DNA of 64,000 nt. It comes from Tetmemena sp. SeJ-2015 (taxonomy: Eukaryota; Ciliophora; Spirotrichea; Sporadotrichida; Oxytrichidae). The notes under the pieces were generated by a model that was given only the letters and a program-made list of their open reading frames with translations, was not told the origin of the DNA and did no database searches. The translations under genes were made by a program, and so were the position numbers. The number at the start of each line of letters is the position of its first letter. Positions within the stretch are counted from its first letter, which is position 1. Below are positions 11,395-22,159 of this stretch, one piece after another. The stretch spans positions 1 through 64,000 of the forward strand of contig JAJKFJ010022619.1 of assembly GCA_027382625.1 (NCBI GenBank), read 5' to 3'.

Positions 11395-11885
11395 CATCAT
11401 ATAATAAGTATAAATTGTAAAATTGAATCAGTTTTAACTTTGTTTAAGCAACAAAAAGTAATCATCATTGACTGCTTTCTGTTTAAACTACTATCACCCT
11501 AAATTAGGTTAAATTGCTTGTATTTTTACTATAGTAATTATGATAGGATAGTAAGTGTCGGAGTAACTACATAAATCTTCCTCACTAAAGCCTTCTAAAG
11601 AAATTACCTATCGAAATTATCGATTTTTTCGATTTGTTTAATTATGGTTGATAACAATTGCTTCAGTATTTTGATTTGATTGTTAAAGTGTGGAGTTCTT
11701 GGTTTCTTCTTTTTGCGATTTAGGTAGTTATATAATTGATTGTGTGAAATGCATTTATGCTTTTTCATTTGGAATGAGTGAGTTCGGGCCATATTTAGGT
11801 ATATAATGGACTTGCTATCTTTGTTTGTCATACAAAAATTTGGTACAGAGGTAGATATTGATTTCGCAATTTCTTTTTGCGTCAT
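11395..11885 (-). CDS. Hypothetical basic protein, possibly a transposase fragment
   Basis: Starting at ATG 11885 the minus strand is open for about 160 codons with TAA/TAG as Gln, to a TGA near 11395. The first 93 residues have no internal stop in any code and are basic (KKKKPRTPHFNNQ, then KILKQLLSTIIKQIEKI). The layout, a short N-terminal helical part followed by a Lys/Arg-rich linker, recalls the DNA-binding end of Tc1-like transposases, but I find no DDE residues. A GC-richer tract (GGGGCGCACGGAAAGCC at about 11938) lies just upstream and could be an element end. Function unknown. Confidence 0.3.
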
Positions 11886-12164
11886 ATTTGAATCTTATCT
11901 CTTTGAAATCAGTGTCAACTCCTTTAAGAATATTTAGGGGCGCACGGAAAGCCACCCAATTATAAATAATTTTTTAATTAAAAATTGCCAATAGGCTTCA
12001 AATTCTTGAATATGGCAAAAAAAAGGTTTTAAAATTCGTTGTGAGTAATATAAAATTTACTTTATTCGCTTTGGAAATCAGATTTTTTGTCATTTTAAGT
12101 TGCAAAGATATACTTAATAATATGGATATGCATGCTCCTTGTATATTTAAATTATTGAAAAGTC

Positions 12165-12745
12165 CTCCAATATAGGATGAATATGAATGCGTGATTAAAG
12201 TCTATTAGTTTATAAATAAACTGAAAAATATTAGGAATTTTTAATTAATTAAAAAAATGAAGAAGATGAAGTTGATTGGCACATTTAGGTAAGAGAATTT
12301 TCACCCTTGACTATTTTTGAACTTTTTATTTCCTATTTTGTTAAGTAGCCTCACAACTCCATTCAAAATCTTTTGGTCGAAATAAGTAATGTCTAAAAAT
12401 AACTTGAATTTTATTTTAGAGTGAGTAGGGAGGAAAATTTGTCATTTTTACAAAAATAGTTAAATTCAATTCAGCAATCCTACTTTTGAGCGCGCTAAAC
12501 AAGAATTCTACTCCAGCAATTTTGGTAAATGTAATTAAAACTTGACTAATAATTACAGTAGAAGTTGAAAAGTAGGAAACGATATTAGACTCGAGATAAA
12601 AGAAATAAAAAATATGCTAAAAATGTAAAATAAATTGTTTCTCCCTACTACGAGTCTCATATTCCTATTCTGTGTAATTATTAGCAATTACTTTATGAAC
12701 TAATAGACCTCCAATAATCATTCATATTCATCCTATATTATATCT
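12165..12745. mobile_element. Possible MITE-like element with inverted ends
   Basis: TCCAATATAGGATGAATATG at about 12167-12186 and its near complement at about 12722-12745 face each other, with further inverted matches just inside (CTATTAGTTTAT near 12202 against ATGAACTAATAG near 12695). A smaller hairpin lies at about 12545-12685. No ORF. Confidence 0.45.
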
Positions 12746-13802
12746 TTATGAATTGATAGAAGGTTACAGCTATTATATTTGATAATTAAACAGTTTTTAT
12801 AATAATCTTAATCCTTATTTAAGTAAATTTGATAAATGTTATTATCCTATAATTATTCAGGGAATTTATCTATTTAACTTTTATATTGTTCGAAACTAAA
12901 ATTTACAAATTCCTAGATTTTTTTAGACTGAAATAATTTTAATTTAAAGATCACATATATCAAGAGAATAGCAGAATGAAGATGATATAGTCATAGAAAA
13001 TATAATTAAACTGATTTGGTTTTTATTCTAACTCAGATATTCTTGTGGCTAAATATTTTAATTACTAATTAATTTGACTAAAGCTTTAATCTTAAATTTG
13101 AGAAAATGACTCTCTAGAAGATAAACTGCACTAAATTCTCCCAATTATTCGGCATTTTTGCCGATTTTAGCTTAGATTACTTATTAAAATTGAAGTATTT
13201 ATTAAAAATAGGGGGAGGATAACTTCCCAAAAAAAATTAAATTGATACCTTATAAGCTGTTATCTCTGTTGTCTATTTTTAAAGATTGCTTATTTAGAGA
13301 GAATGGAATTTTGAGGACAGTGACCTTCTTGGTAGGTGCTTGATCGTGATGTTGACTCATGGCTCTCTAAAAAACCCAACTAATGTTCCTATTTGCTTGC
13401 TGTATTCTAAACACATCTTTATATTTGTGAGGAAAATTACTGCTGGATAAAATAAATATATAGGAGTTGATAGTTTCTAATTTAATCTTGAGTCATAGTT
13501 TGTTGCTATTCTCTCGTCAAATTTGGCATTTGATTACTATCCTATTTGAATATTAACAAGCAGAGAACTTACTAATACACTTTCTTATAGCTGAGTAAGT
13601 CTTCCTCCCATTGTTGGTAAAGTTATTATTTATAAATTATTCCTTGAAAAGTATTAATTAAGATATAAATTATAATAAATTCTAATTCTGAGAAAGCTTA
13701 AATGTCTGGATGATTGATAGTTTGTAAGAACTTTTTTCTGATTGAAACTTTAATAGGAGGTGGTTCCTTATTTAATATCTTAAGTAAGCAATGAGATATT
13801 TC
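12746..13802. other. AT-rich spacer
   Basis: No convincing coding frame, RNA gene or repeat identified. Confidence 0.45.
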
Positions 13803-16323
13803 TCAGATGAACTTTGCGTTTGAAAGAGTCTTGAGAACCTTTCCCATCTCATCAGTCTTGACTTAGCCAGTTATTAGGAAACAACTGCTTCTCCAAGCAA
13901 ACTCAACTTCAGAGCCGACTTCCGAAGCGAGATAAGTGAGGAGCTCTTTCTTGGTCCCTTTCTTTTTTTGAGCTATAGCTTCTTTTGCTGCCTCTTCGAG
14001 ATCTGTTTCTTTGAGATGAAGAACAAATTTTTTGAAGTTTGCAAGTAGGAAAGACTCGTCTTGATTTTTCTGGCAATACTAGCGGATGTCATTGAGATCA
14101 GGAGAGATATCAATCTTTGATTTCCATTTCAGCATGAAGAATGGGAGTAAGTACTTGAAATAGTCTTCAATGGAGAATTCTTTGTCTTCCTCTGCAGAAT
14201 TTTAACTAGCTTCTCCATCGGCTTCAGCTTCTCCATTATTTTCAGAATCATCATCTTCCTCTTCGTCATATTCGTCATCATCATCCTCGTTTGATGAAGA
14301 GTTATCACTACTTTCTTTGTCTGACTCATTGTCCTCAGAGCCTTCTTATGAGCCCTCTTTCTCCTCCTCTTTGCTCTCTTCATCTCCTTCCTTCTTAGAA
14401 AAGTCTTTGAATTTTTTCTCAGTTGTAGACTCCAAGATTTAAATAGCTATAATAATTAAACACATTAATTCTATAAGTAAATTAGTTTACTTGAATTACT
14501 TATTGTGGAATTTAAGAGAGCCTTCGAATTTGAAGCCTTTGCACAACTCTACTAGGAGAGGATCCTCAGATGAGAGAATGGTTTCAAGTTTTTGGTTAAG
14601 AGATAGACTGAATTCCATAATGGCTTCTACCTGTTTGTCGTTTCCAAAGACATTGGACATCTCCTTAAGTTTTTCTCCAGCTGTATAGTAGGACTCAGAA
14701 AAAGGGTCTAATAAATAGCTTTATACTCCAATGCGAACTTTCTTGCCATCAAGCACCATCGATGGGGTGTACTCAGTTAAGTTCTTCAGATATTCTAACT
14801 ACTCCAGATCTTCTAGCACAGACTTAAGATCCTTAGTCTTTGGCTTTATGCCAATTGAAATCCAATTATCTTCGTCAAACATGTGCAAGTTCTTTAGATA
14901 TAAAGATAAATAAGTGAAATGAATCGGAAGTTTGAGAAATAAGATCTTTCTTAAAATAATAAGGCAGTTCCTTGTCTATCAGCACATTTTCAGGTTTAAA
15001 AGAAAAAAAAGGGTGTCTAAAATATTAACAAATAGAGGAAAAATTATTAATTATAAATCAAACTTTTCCACCCCATTGGTTAATTACGATTCCTGATAGA
15101 GTAAACCAATCAGGATGGAATTATTTAATTTTAGATATAGTAAAATTATTAAACAACCAATTATATTAAGTTTTAAAATTCTTAACCAATCATTATCTTG
15201 CTTTCACTATTAAACTAATCACTTATCAATTAAGAATGCCATTTCTGATCTTATTTCTCAAACTTCCGATTCATTTCACTTATTTATCTTTACTATGCTC
15301 TCATCTGCAGAATCATTTGGGAAAAATGTTATCTTGAAGTCTACTTGAGTTCCTACTCTAACACTTCCATGCTTAGCTCCACCATGGTATATTTAATATA
15401 CTTTTATTTATATGGCCATGACCTTCCTTTGTCTTGGGCTCCCCAGCTGCCTTCTCATCGAAATTAATGACCTTCAAACCTCTAGGGCTTGTCTTGGCAG
15501 GTAACCCCATTATACCCTTGCCTCCTTTGAGAAGTTAGGCAGCTATTGCAGGTTTAAATATAAATATTAAATGCAAAAAAGATTGTGATTACTTTTGCTC
15601 CTCAGCTTTTTCCTTGAGAGGGTGGATATGAATATCGAAGTTACTTTCAAAATGTTCTTTAAGAATTCTGATCTGCTTCTTTTTGTCGACGTATGACTTA
15701 AACCGATCAATATGTAGTTGCTCCTTTCCCTGATCCTTCAACTGCTGCACAACCCAGTCAATAATGTAGAACTTGATTTGCTCAAATTTGTCAAGCTTGC
15801 CCTCACTCCACCATTATTTAAACTTCTTTTCCTTAACTACAACTTTCTTTGGATCTTTATCAGCCTTCTTTTCAGCAAAGTATTCTACACATATTTCCTC
15901 GATGACATCTCGTTCGTTCTCATCTAAGCCCTGAAGCAAATCTTCGACTGTCAAATCCCTCTCTTGAGGTTTAAGACTCTTAAAGACTTCGTCTGCACTA
16001 TCCTTAACCTTTTTGTACTCCTGATGGAGAGCCTCTACCATTTCTTCAGCCTAGTGATATGCAAAGTAGTTATTAAATGGTTCCTTCGAAGGATTCTCAT
16101 TTCCAAAGTAAAACTTAAGAGGTACTCCCATGTAAATCCTGAGAAGCTTATCCATCTTTTTGAGATCTTCAGCACTCTCATAGTAGATTATCAATGCCTA
16201 AGCATTGGAAACCAACTTTTTAGACCCGACAGATATCATAATCTTTGAAAGACTCTGGGTTTTAAGAAGCTTGTCAGCAATCTTTGCCTTTTGAGAAGAA
16301 GAGGCAAGTATTAGTACTCTCAT
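13803..16323 (-). CDS. Unrecognised acidic protein, about 650-700 residues, with three IESs
   Basis: The start ATG is at 16323 (MRVLILASSSQKAKIADKLL) and the TGA at 13803-13805. With three IESs removed, one frame runs the whole length. N-terminal part: helical and Lys/Glu-rich, with VPLKFYFGNENPSKEPFNNY and the segment QWWSEGKLDKFEQIKFYIID. Middle: a Gly-rich turn (GGKGIMGLPAKTSPRGLK), then GSVRVGTQVDFKITFFPNDS and FDEDNWISIGIKPKT, which look like a beta-rich domain. Then comes a strongly acidic Glu/Asp/Ser stretch (about 14420-14200) and a C-terminal helical part rich in Lys. I do not recognise the family. An in-frame AT-rich stretch near 14440-14480 may be an intron or IES that I could not delimit. 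No membrane segment or signal peptide is seen, suggesting a soluble protein. Confidence 0.75.
14897..15292. other. IES, 396 bp, pointer TAAAGA, with 45-bp terminal inverted repeats
   Basis: On the minus strand TAAAGA precedes (15287-15292) and ends (14891-14896) the segment; removal joins ESIVK to NLHMFDED in frame. Just inside each end lies a 45-bp inverted repeat (14902-14946 and 15247-15291), which appears perfect. Transposon-like ends on an IES are direct evidence of its likely origin. Confidence 0.85.
15387..15420. other. IES, 34 bp, pointer CATGG
   Basis: On the minus strand CATGG is at 15416-15420 and 15382-15386. Removal changes a frame that soon reaches TGA into GHGGAKHGSVRVGTQVDF, continuous with the following coding. 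Confidence 0.85.
15545..15607. other. IES, 63 bp, pointer AGCTG
   Basis: On the minus strand AGCTG is at 15603-15607 and 15540-15544. Removal joins KEKA to AQLLKGGKGIMG in frame. A GT-AG intron at the same place would not keep frame. Confidence 0.8.
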
Positions 16324-16623
16324 TTTCTGTAATGAATGGGAATTTATTGTAATGAATAAATATCTATTCTAATACTATCAAAAGATGCAACCAAATCAAT
16401 TTAATATAGCCAATAGACAACTCTACTACCTATTTAAATTTTAATATGATTAGTTATTTAAATACAATATGATTGAATAAACAGGCAAAGCAGTTTCAAA
16501 TATATATTAAACTGTAAATTCTCAAGATATGAGTTCCATTGTGAGAAAATCCATTTAAAAATATAGCTAATGCACAAATAATAGAGTAGTTAATTTGACA
16601 ATTTGAATAAGAAACCCTAGGCT

Positions 16624-17269
16624 TCAAATGATCTAATTCAACTTAAGGAATGCAATTACGAAGCTGCTTGAGATAATGAGGGTAGCTCCAAATATTTCCC
16701 CAAAGTAAATGTGAGAGTGAAAGTATAAAACATCTGCTGCAAGAGAGTAGAATAGGTTAGTATACTTTAGTAGACTCAAAGTTGAAACTTTTTCGTAATG
16801 GAATGCCAAAGACTTTGCCATTGCTCCCATAGCACTTGTTAGTCCAATCGATATGAACAAAATGTAGTCCCAATATCCAAGACGACTTGGTGCTCCAAAG
16901 TTAGTTGCTTCTTGATGTAATATAAATGTTAGACTTACGAAAGTACCTAGTATTCCATAGTAAAAGGGACTGATTGCATAATGAATACTCTTCATCATTC
17001 TCAAAAGGCAATAGTTAACTGCGTTTAAAAATGCATTAATCAAAATAAGGATTGATCCCAAAGTGTTTTCAGCTTGCTATTGCTAATTCTCACCATATGG
17101 TTAAACTAAAATTGCTACTCCAATCATGCATATCGAGAGACTGATAAGCTCGTGCTTTGAAATGCTTTCTCCAAGGAAAAGAAAAGCAATTATAGTAGCA
17201 AACAGAGGAGAAGTATTATTCAGAAACGCTAGTTTTGACAATGAAATCAATTTTACAGCAATTACAAAA
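16624..17269 (-). CDS. EamA/DMT-type transporter, C-terminal MDS block
   Basis: The block ends at TGA 16624-16626. It reads VIAVKLISLSKLAFLNNTSP, then LFATIIAFLFLGESISKHEL, which is the classic second half of the first EamA repeat (aligned to family members such as SLC35G), followed by GVAILVQPYGENQQQQAEN and a second repeat of about five membrane segments (ILINAFLNAVNYCLLRMMK, SPFYYGILGTFVSLTFIL, DYILFISIGLTSAMGAMAKS, LLKYTNLFYSLAADVLYF, IFGATLIISSSFVIAFL). These proteins are 10-TM drug/metabolite exporters of plasma or organelle membranes; the substrate cannot be predicted. The N-terminal half lies at 19505-20030 on the same strand. TAG and TAA codons in the QPYGENQQQQ stretch must be Gln. 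Confidence 0.85.
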
Positions 17270-18404
17270 TTTTCAATAGAAATTGAAATCAATAAAATAA
17301 TTTTCAAATTAACACAAAATACCTCTTCCATCATTTGAAATTATTATGAAATTTTGAATTTATAACCCATTCTGGTATCGTCATAATTTTTATAAATTTT
17401 CTATAGCGTTTCTTCTTGCTCATAATATATATGTAAGACTATTTCACTCTTACTCCTCAAGAAAAATTTTGAGGTTGTTAACTCATGCTTTGACTTTAAT
17501 TATCGATAGAAAGCACTGAAGATTGAATCCTAAGTAGATGAGGGTCTATTCCAACTTCTCTATTTTTATCTCCATTACTTTTGTTTTTAAAGAGTTTCGG
17601 TTCTTCAAAAGAATTTATATTCCATTCCAAAAAATTGAGCAAAGTATTGAATTTATATTGATTCTTAAGATAGAACTTGGACTGCAATAATATTTTATGT
17701 ATTTTAAAAAGACTACTTCACATGTTGGTGTTGAAGATCGATACAGAGAAATAGTTAAGTTTGCATTAAAATTTAAATATAAGCCTAGCTTGAAGCTGTA
17801 TTGTTAAGTAGAGTCACACTACAGTTTTAGCTTTTGAGGTTTTTTTTCTCTAAAAGTTTTATGAAGGTTGAGTATTGTAATTTAATGAATATGTATTCGT
17901 TTATTAAGTTGAAATAGCAGACACTAAGAAGAGAGATAGTTATTCTAAGTAATCAGTACTTTTTAAGCTAGTGTCGAATTGTGTCACTTACCAAAAACAT
18001 TCAGCTTATAGTAAAGCCAAGTGAATAGCCTCATTTGCTTAATTAGCTAATGAGCTAAAATATTCACTCAATACTCATCATAGAATTAAAACAACATCCA
18101 ATTCATACGAATCATTTCATAGATCATTAAGAAGAACAAAACGGATAGAGCATTTTTAACAACTATAGACAAGGTTACTCATAGCTTATTTAATAAAGAA
18201 GAATCAAATACCATAAATACAGCATCAACTACGAGGCACAGTTAAAACTCTAAACAAACTATCTAAATATAAATAAAAGAAAAACTGTTATTTGATGAAT
18301 ATTAAAATTTTATCAAGGATTAGTTTAATTTATAAATACATTCTGTTCGAGTCCTTGCTCTGTGTATTATATTAAACTTTAAATAAAGATATAATTTAAT
18401 TTAA
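17270..18404. other. Left part of a 2.2-kb IES within the transporter gene
   Basis: Non-coding in both strands as far as I can tell. An AT-rich plus-strand frame is open from about 18100 into the small gene at 18405, but its composition is not convincing. Confidence 0.5.
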
Positions 18405-18783
18405 ATGTCTTCTAACAACAAGATCTATAACCAAGTGGCTAAGTTCTTGAAGAATGATTGCCATGAGAACAACTTGAAACTTAGAAACCAAGCGTCTAGG
18501 ACAAGTAAGGCATACCTCCTGATAAGCAGAGACTCATCTTCCCTAAAAATCTGAAGAGTTACAAAATTATGGTTGCAGTTGCGTACCTTTGAACACCATC
18601 AAGAACATAGTAATTTCCTCTCGAAAGCAGAACCTTCTTCAATAAAAACAATTTTAAGGAGTTAACCCTCACCCTCAATTACCAACTACTCAAAGCGAAG
18701 ATAAAAACTCTTAAAATGAAACTGATGGAGTGTTCTTTACGATATTGACACTGAACTGGTTGGAGCTTGCTCCCTCATTAAAA
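18405..18783 (+). CDS. Small hypothetical gene nested between two transporter MDSs
   Basis: ATG at 18405 (MSSNNKIYNQVAKFLKND). A 22-base GT-AG intron (gtaagg...gataag, about 18506-18527) restores a frame that then runs through several TAA/TAG Gln codons (KSEELQNYGCSCVPLNTIKN, FFTILTLNWLELAPSLK) to TGA near 18783. The product would be about 115 residues, polar, Gln/Asn-rich in the middle, without membrane segments. Family not recognised. It lies wholly inside the eliminated segment that separates the two halves of the EamA transporter and is on the opposite strand, so it must either be an MDS of another chromosome or be germline-limited. Confidence 0.55.
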
Positions 18784-19504
18784 TGAAAAACATAATGTTT
18801 TAAAACAATCTCTAATATAATATTTAGCACTTTAAGAACTCTATCATCATTTGGTTTTGTTTACCGTCGATAATGAAGTCATATACTTTCCTTCTATTTT
18901 TTTTATAGGGCTAAAGAAGTAAAATTGTAGCGAAATTTTTCGGGAGGCCATAGAGAAGGATATGCAGCATATGCCTAAACTTATAGATTAGAATTGTCGT
19001 GGATTAGGGTGGTTGTAGAAATCAGGAGTTAACTTTGCTTTGAAGAAATATCTATTGCACAACTAAGATTAGGAGACAGGTTGAAGTGAAAGTCAACTCC
19101 CTGCTTTTTTTTAGAATAATTTCGAAAATTATAAATGTTAATTATTCTATGTGGCGGACCGCCGACTTTAATTAAAAAGGTGATAAATTAAAATTTTAGA
19201 GAGGGTGCGGTTAAGATTCAATTAAACTTAATAGGGGAGGTGGCTGGTGGTTTATAAAATTTGGCTGACTCGTTTTAGTACTAATACTATTACTCTCTCT
19301 CTCTCTCTCTTTCTCTATAACGAGTCAGCAAAAATATTTTAGGTAAGTCCAGTCTCAAATTTCGTTTATACCACTTACGCAATTCATTTCAATCCTAATC
19401 TATTAGCAGAATATATCTAAGACTATTAATTAAATTTCATTTTTAAAATGTTGATTTAAATTTATGAATTTCAAAAAATGAAAAAACATTGAGAATGTTG
19501 AAAA
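18784..19504. other. Right part of the transporter IES, with a hairpin around a CT microsatellite
   Basis: Contains a GC-richer patch at 18940-19110 without a clear frame. At about 19263-19331 GCTGACTCGTT and its complement AACGAGTCAGC flank a (CT)9 tract, forming a potential stem-loop. Confidence 0.5.
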
Positions 19505-20030
19505 TAAAGAATGTCATTGTACCTGTAATGGATCTGATTACAACAAGTTTCCATTAATCCTCTGGAATATCAGTGAGACTAGCATTATCTTTCATAGCGC
19601 AAAAATATGATGTTACAAGCTATGCGAATGCTCTTACAAAAACCATATCGTAAATTGTGACTCTTGGATTATAATCATAGTGTACTTTAAGTAAGATACC
19701 ACTGATTGTTAGACTGAGTATAGCGAATTTCATTATCAAAATTCCTTTAAGTAGTTCGCAGCAAGTCTAGGGAGGTGGAATGGGTTCATTTAATTCAATA
19801 ATAGTAATTCTACTAGCCTGAGTGTTATCACCTCCTCCTCTTTTATCGATATAAGCAATTCTGCTTGTAGAGAGATTAACTTTCCCTCCGGCACCCCCAC
19901 CTATAAAATTCCCTAATGAGATGTTTGATTATGCCAACCTAGAATTTTCATTGAATAGAATATGCTGCACTCCCTCATAGTTTTGATCATTACCACCTCC
20001 TACTAATCCCCTTACATATAATTATTTCAA
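19505..20030 (-). CDS. EamA/DMT-type transporter, N-terminal MDS block
   Basis: A soluble, Gly/Asn-rich lead (GGGNDQNYEGVQHILFNE, then ISLGNFIGGGAGGKVNLSTS) precedes the first membrane segment KGILIMKFAILSLTISGILL. The next motif, NPRVTIYDMVFVRAFAQLV, and EDQWKLVVIRSITGTMTFF are the conserved start of an EamA repeat (family pattern xxR-x-G-x-x). The sequence stops matching at TTCTTT near 19510, where the 16624-17269 block (FVIAVKLISL) takes over; both lie on the minus strand in normal order. The exact pointer is very short and unresolved. The start codon is uncertain: an ATG near 20058 would need a further small deletion. Confidence 0.75.
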
Positions 20031-20059
20031 ATTTATATATATCAAAATACGTCATAGTA

Positions 20060-20830
20060 GAAAAGTTATATATACAATTTTATAATAAAAAAATTAATTA
20101 GACGATACTAGATGAGTTAGATAGAGAGATTTTGCATTATTCACCATGAAATATAATTAGCTCATATATTTTAATCCCTTTCTTCAGGATATAATTTTAA
20201 AATGGATTTCATTAAATAATATTAATAGACTGACCCCAAGCATTATACCAATTTGTAAATGTGTTATTTATTTTAAACTTCTTTAGTGATATTATGAACT
20301 GAAGTATCATTTTAAAACATACTTGATTAAATAGGTGAATGAGACTAAATTTCTATAATAAAGTTGAATTAATAACTAAAGATTATGGATACAGAAATCA
20401 GTGCTTTATTGTTAAAGACTTTCATATTTTTGTATTGAAGAATGCTAATACAGATCAGATATTATAATTTATATTTTGATTTTTATTATAAGTTAAAAAA
20501 TAACAGACATTATTAAACTTATGATTTAATAATTTTAAATGTTTCAGAAGGAAATCTATACATCTCCATGAATTTCAATTAGCTCGAATAATGGATAATA
20601 TTTTGAAAAAAATTAATGAATTAGCATATAACTCCTTAAAATTAAAACAATTAAATAAGACCATGATTTTAGAGTTTATCATCATACATTTATGAATTAT
20701 ATGATATGCTACAATTTATATAAAATAAAAAATATAATATAACTAATCAGAGATTCAAGAATAAGATACTAAAAATCTCTTTAATAATATAACTTGCTTA
20801 GATAAAATTAAAATATGGGATGAACAGTGT
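20060..20830. other. AT-rich non-coding DNA
   Basis: Very AT-rich; no supported gene. Confidence 0.5.
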
Positions 20831-20846
20831 TAGCTCATTGAGAATT

Positions 20847-21100
20847 AGTGTTTTGTCAAATAAATTCAAGTATACATGATTTTAATTCGCAAGTAGTCTT
20901 CCTTAGAAGAGGTGATAGAATTTTGAAAATAGAAATTTGCTATAAAGCAAGAAGAGAAGGTAAAACTACATCAAGTTTAACATTCGCATTGGTGGATCTT
21001 TAATCTAAAATAAAAAATATTTAGAAATAGTACTTTTACTCTAGGATAAAGATATTGTCTTTTGATTACTAATGTTTTTTTTCTTCAAAGAATGAAAGCT
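20847..21100 (+). CDS. Coding segment (MDS), product unknown
   Basis: One plus frame after a TGA near 20840 shows good composition (ELVFCQINSSIHDFNSQVV, FLRRGDRILKIEICYKARRE, then TTSSLTFALVDL) before becoming AT-rich at about 21010. It lacks start and stop, so is likely one MDS of an unidentified gene. Confidence 0.35.
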
Positions 21101-21499
21101 ATAATAGTACTAAGTCAGGTTCAAGATTGATAGCTGTTCTTTTATTTTTTTTGTCACCTTAATAATCTCATTCCTTGTCTCTCCTTTCTCCGTTTTATTT
21201 CTATATTTATTTATATAAATATATTCTGGAATCTGTAAATATTAATTACTTGAAACTTAAAAAATATAAATTCTCAAAAATCTAATACTATGCATCCCAA
21301 AATGATGTTAGCTTTTTAAAGAATAATAATTAGTTACATATAATAAATGCGATAAAAGAGAAAAGGATTACCAGAAAACCATGATTTAAGGCAACAAATT
21401 TCAAATAGTGTAATCTAAATTACTATTAGCTAATAAATTAATAAAAATGTCAGATAATCTAATTTATAAATTAATTAAGCACATCATAAGTGATAAAGT

Positions 21500-21872
21500 T
21501 GAGTATAAAAGTAGGAACATATATTATGATTAGTTTTAAAATTTCTTTTTGAATTTGAAGCTTAGGGAATGAATGTTTTTTATTAATAGAGGGTTGTTCA
21601 AAGAAATCTATGTCAGCAGTCTGACCAAGAGATATCATGTTAGCTGCATTAGGTTTCGCTCGTTTAGTTATGCTCAAGTTGAGAGATGTTCCAAGAACTT
21701 ATTAGTGTTAATGAGTAAAACTCTATCCTGTAGGCCCTGCTCTATTATATATAATTATAATAAAATAATGTGATGATTATCTGGGCTGTTTGCATTTCCT
21801 TCTAACAATGGGCGCTTTAACTCATTAGTTTCAGGGTCAGCAATAATATTTGTTCTCTGATCTGTTTTGTCC
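21500..21872 (-). CDS. Hypothetical Gln-rich protein, 5' MDSs
   Basis: ATG at 21872 (MSTDKTDQRTNIIADPETNE). A 32-bp IES at 21749-21780 (pointer ATAAT) joins NSPDN to RAGPTGQSFTHQHQQ in frame, then LNLSITKRAKPNAANMISLG and DIDFFEQPSINKKHSFPKLQ. Coding character ends near 21530; the rest of the gene was not found. Soluble, no recognised domain. The IES junction and three Gln-encoding TAA codons in HQHQQ support that it is real. Confidence 0.55.
21749..21780. other. IES, 32 bp, pointer ATAAT
   Basis: On the minus strand ATAAT lies at 21776-21780 and 21744-21748; removal restores frame (PDN-RAGPTG). Confidence 0.7.
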
Positions 21873-21982
21873 GTTGACATTGCTTTTGATGGTTTTATAT
21901 TAGAGTGTTAAAGCTTAGGTAATTTGATTAAATTTATATTTATGTCTAACGAATAAATTCCTATTAAGAGTATAATTATTTG

Positions 21983-22131
21983 AGTCTCCATACAACATAT
22001 CCTCGTATTGTTTTTCAAGTTCGTTTGCCTCTCTGGCCTTGTTTTGATCATTTTCAATGATCTTTAAGCTGTCTAAGTCCATAATAGTTGATGGGATTCT
22101 GGCCTGGTAGTGAGGTTCAAAGAAGAAGGGA
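21983..22131 (-). CDS. IPNS-like oxygenase, segment 3
   Basis: It starts with the pointer TCCCTTCTTCTT (22120-22131) and reads PFFFEPHYQARIPSTIM, the usual continuation of the family after RxS-PFFF, then a polar linker (ENDQNKAREANELEKQ) and YEDMLYGD. It ends with the pointer TATGGAGACT (21983-21992), which recurs on the plus strand at 23331. Beyond the pointer the frame becomes AT-rich. Confidence 0.9.
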
Positions 22132-22159
22132 TAAGCAAGTTATACTATTTGAAAATTAA

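Noticed and set aside
8000..13000. Long open frames in the TGA-only code
   Set aside because: With one stop codon, AT-rich DNA gives 100-codon frames by chance; composition was Ile/Lys/Asn/Gln-only and no motif or pointer supported them.
14129..14383. 84-codon minus frame rich in Lys/Met/Arg
   Set aside because: Out-of-frame reading of the acidic Glu/Asp stretch of the 13803-16323 gene.
16633..17334. Two separate small transporter ORFs split by TAA/TAG
   Set aside because: They are one frame when TAA/TAG are read as Gln; splitting is a standard-code artefact.
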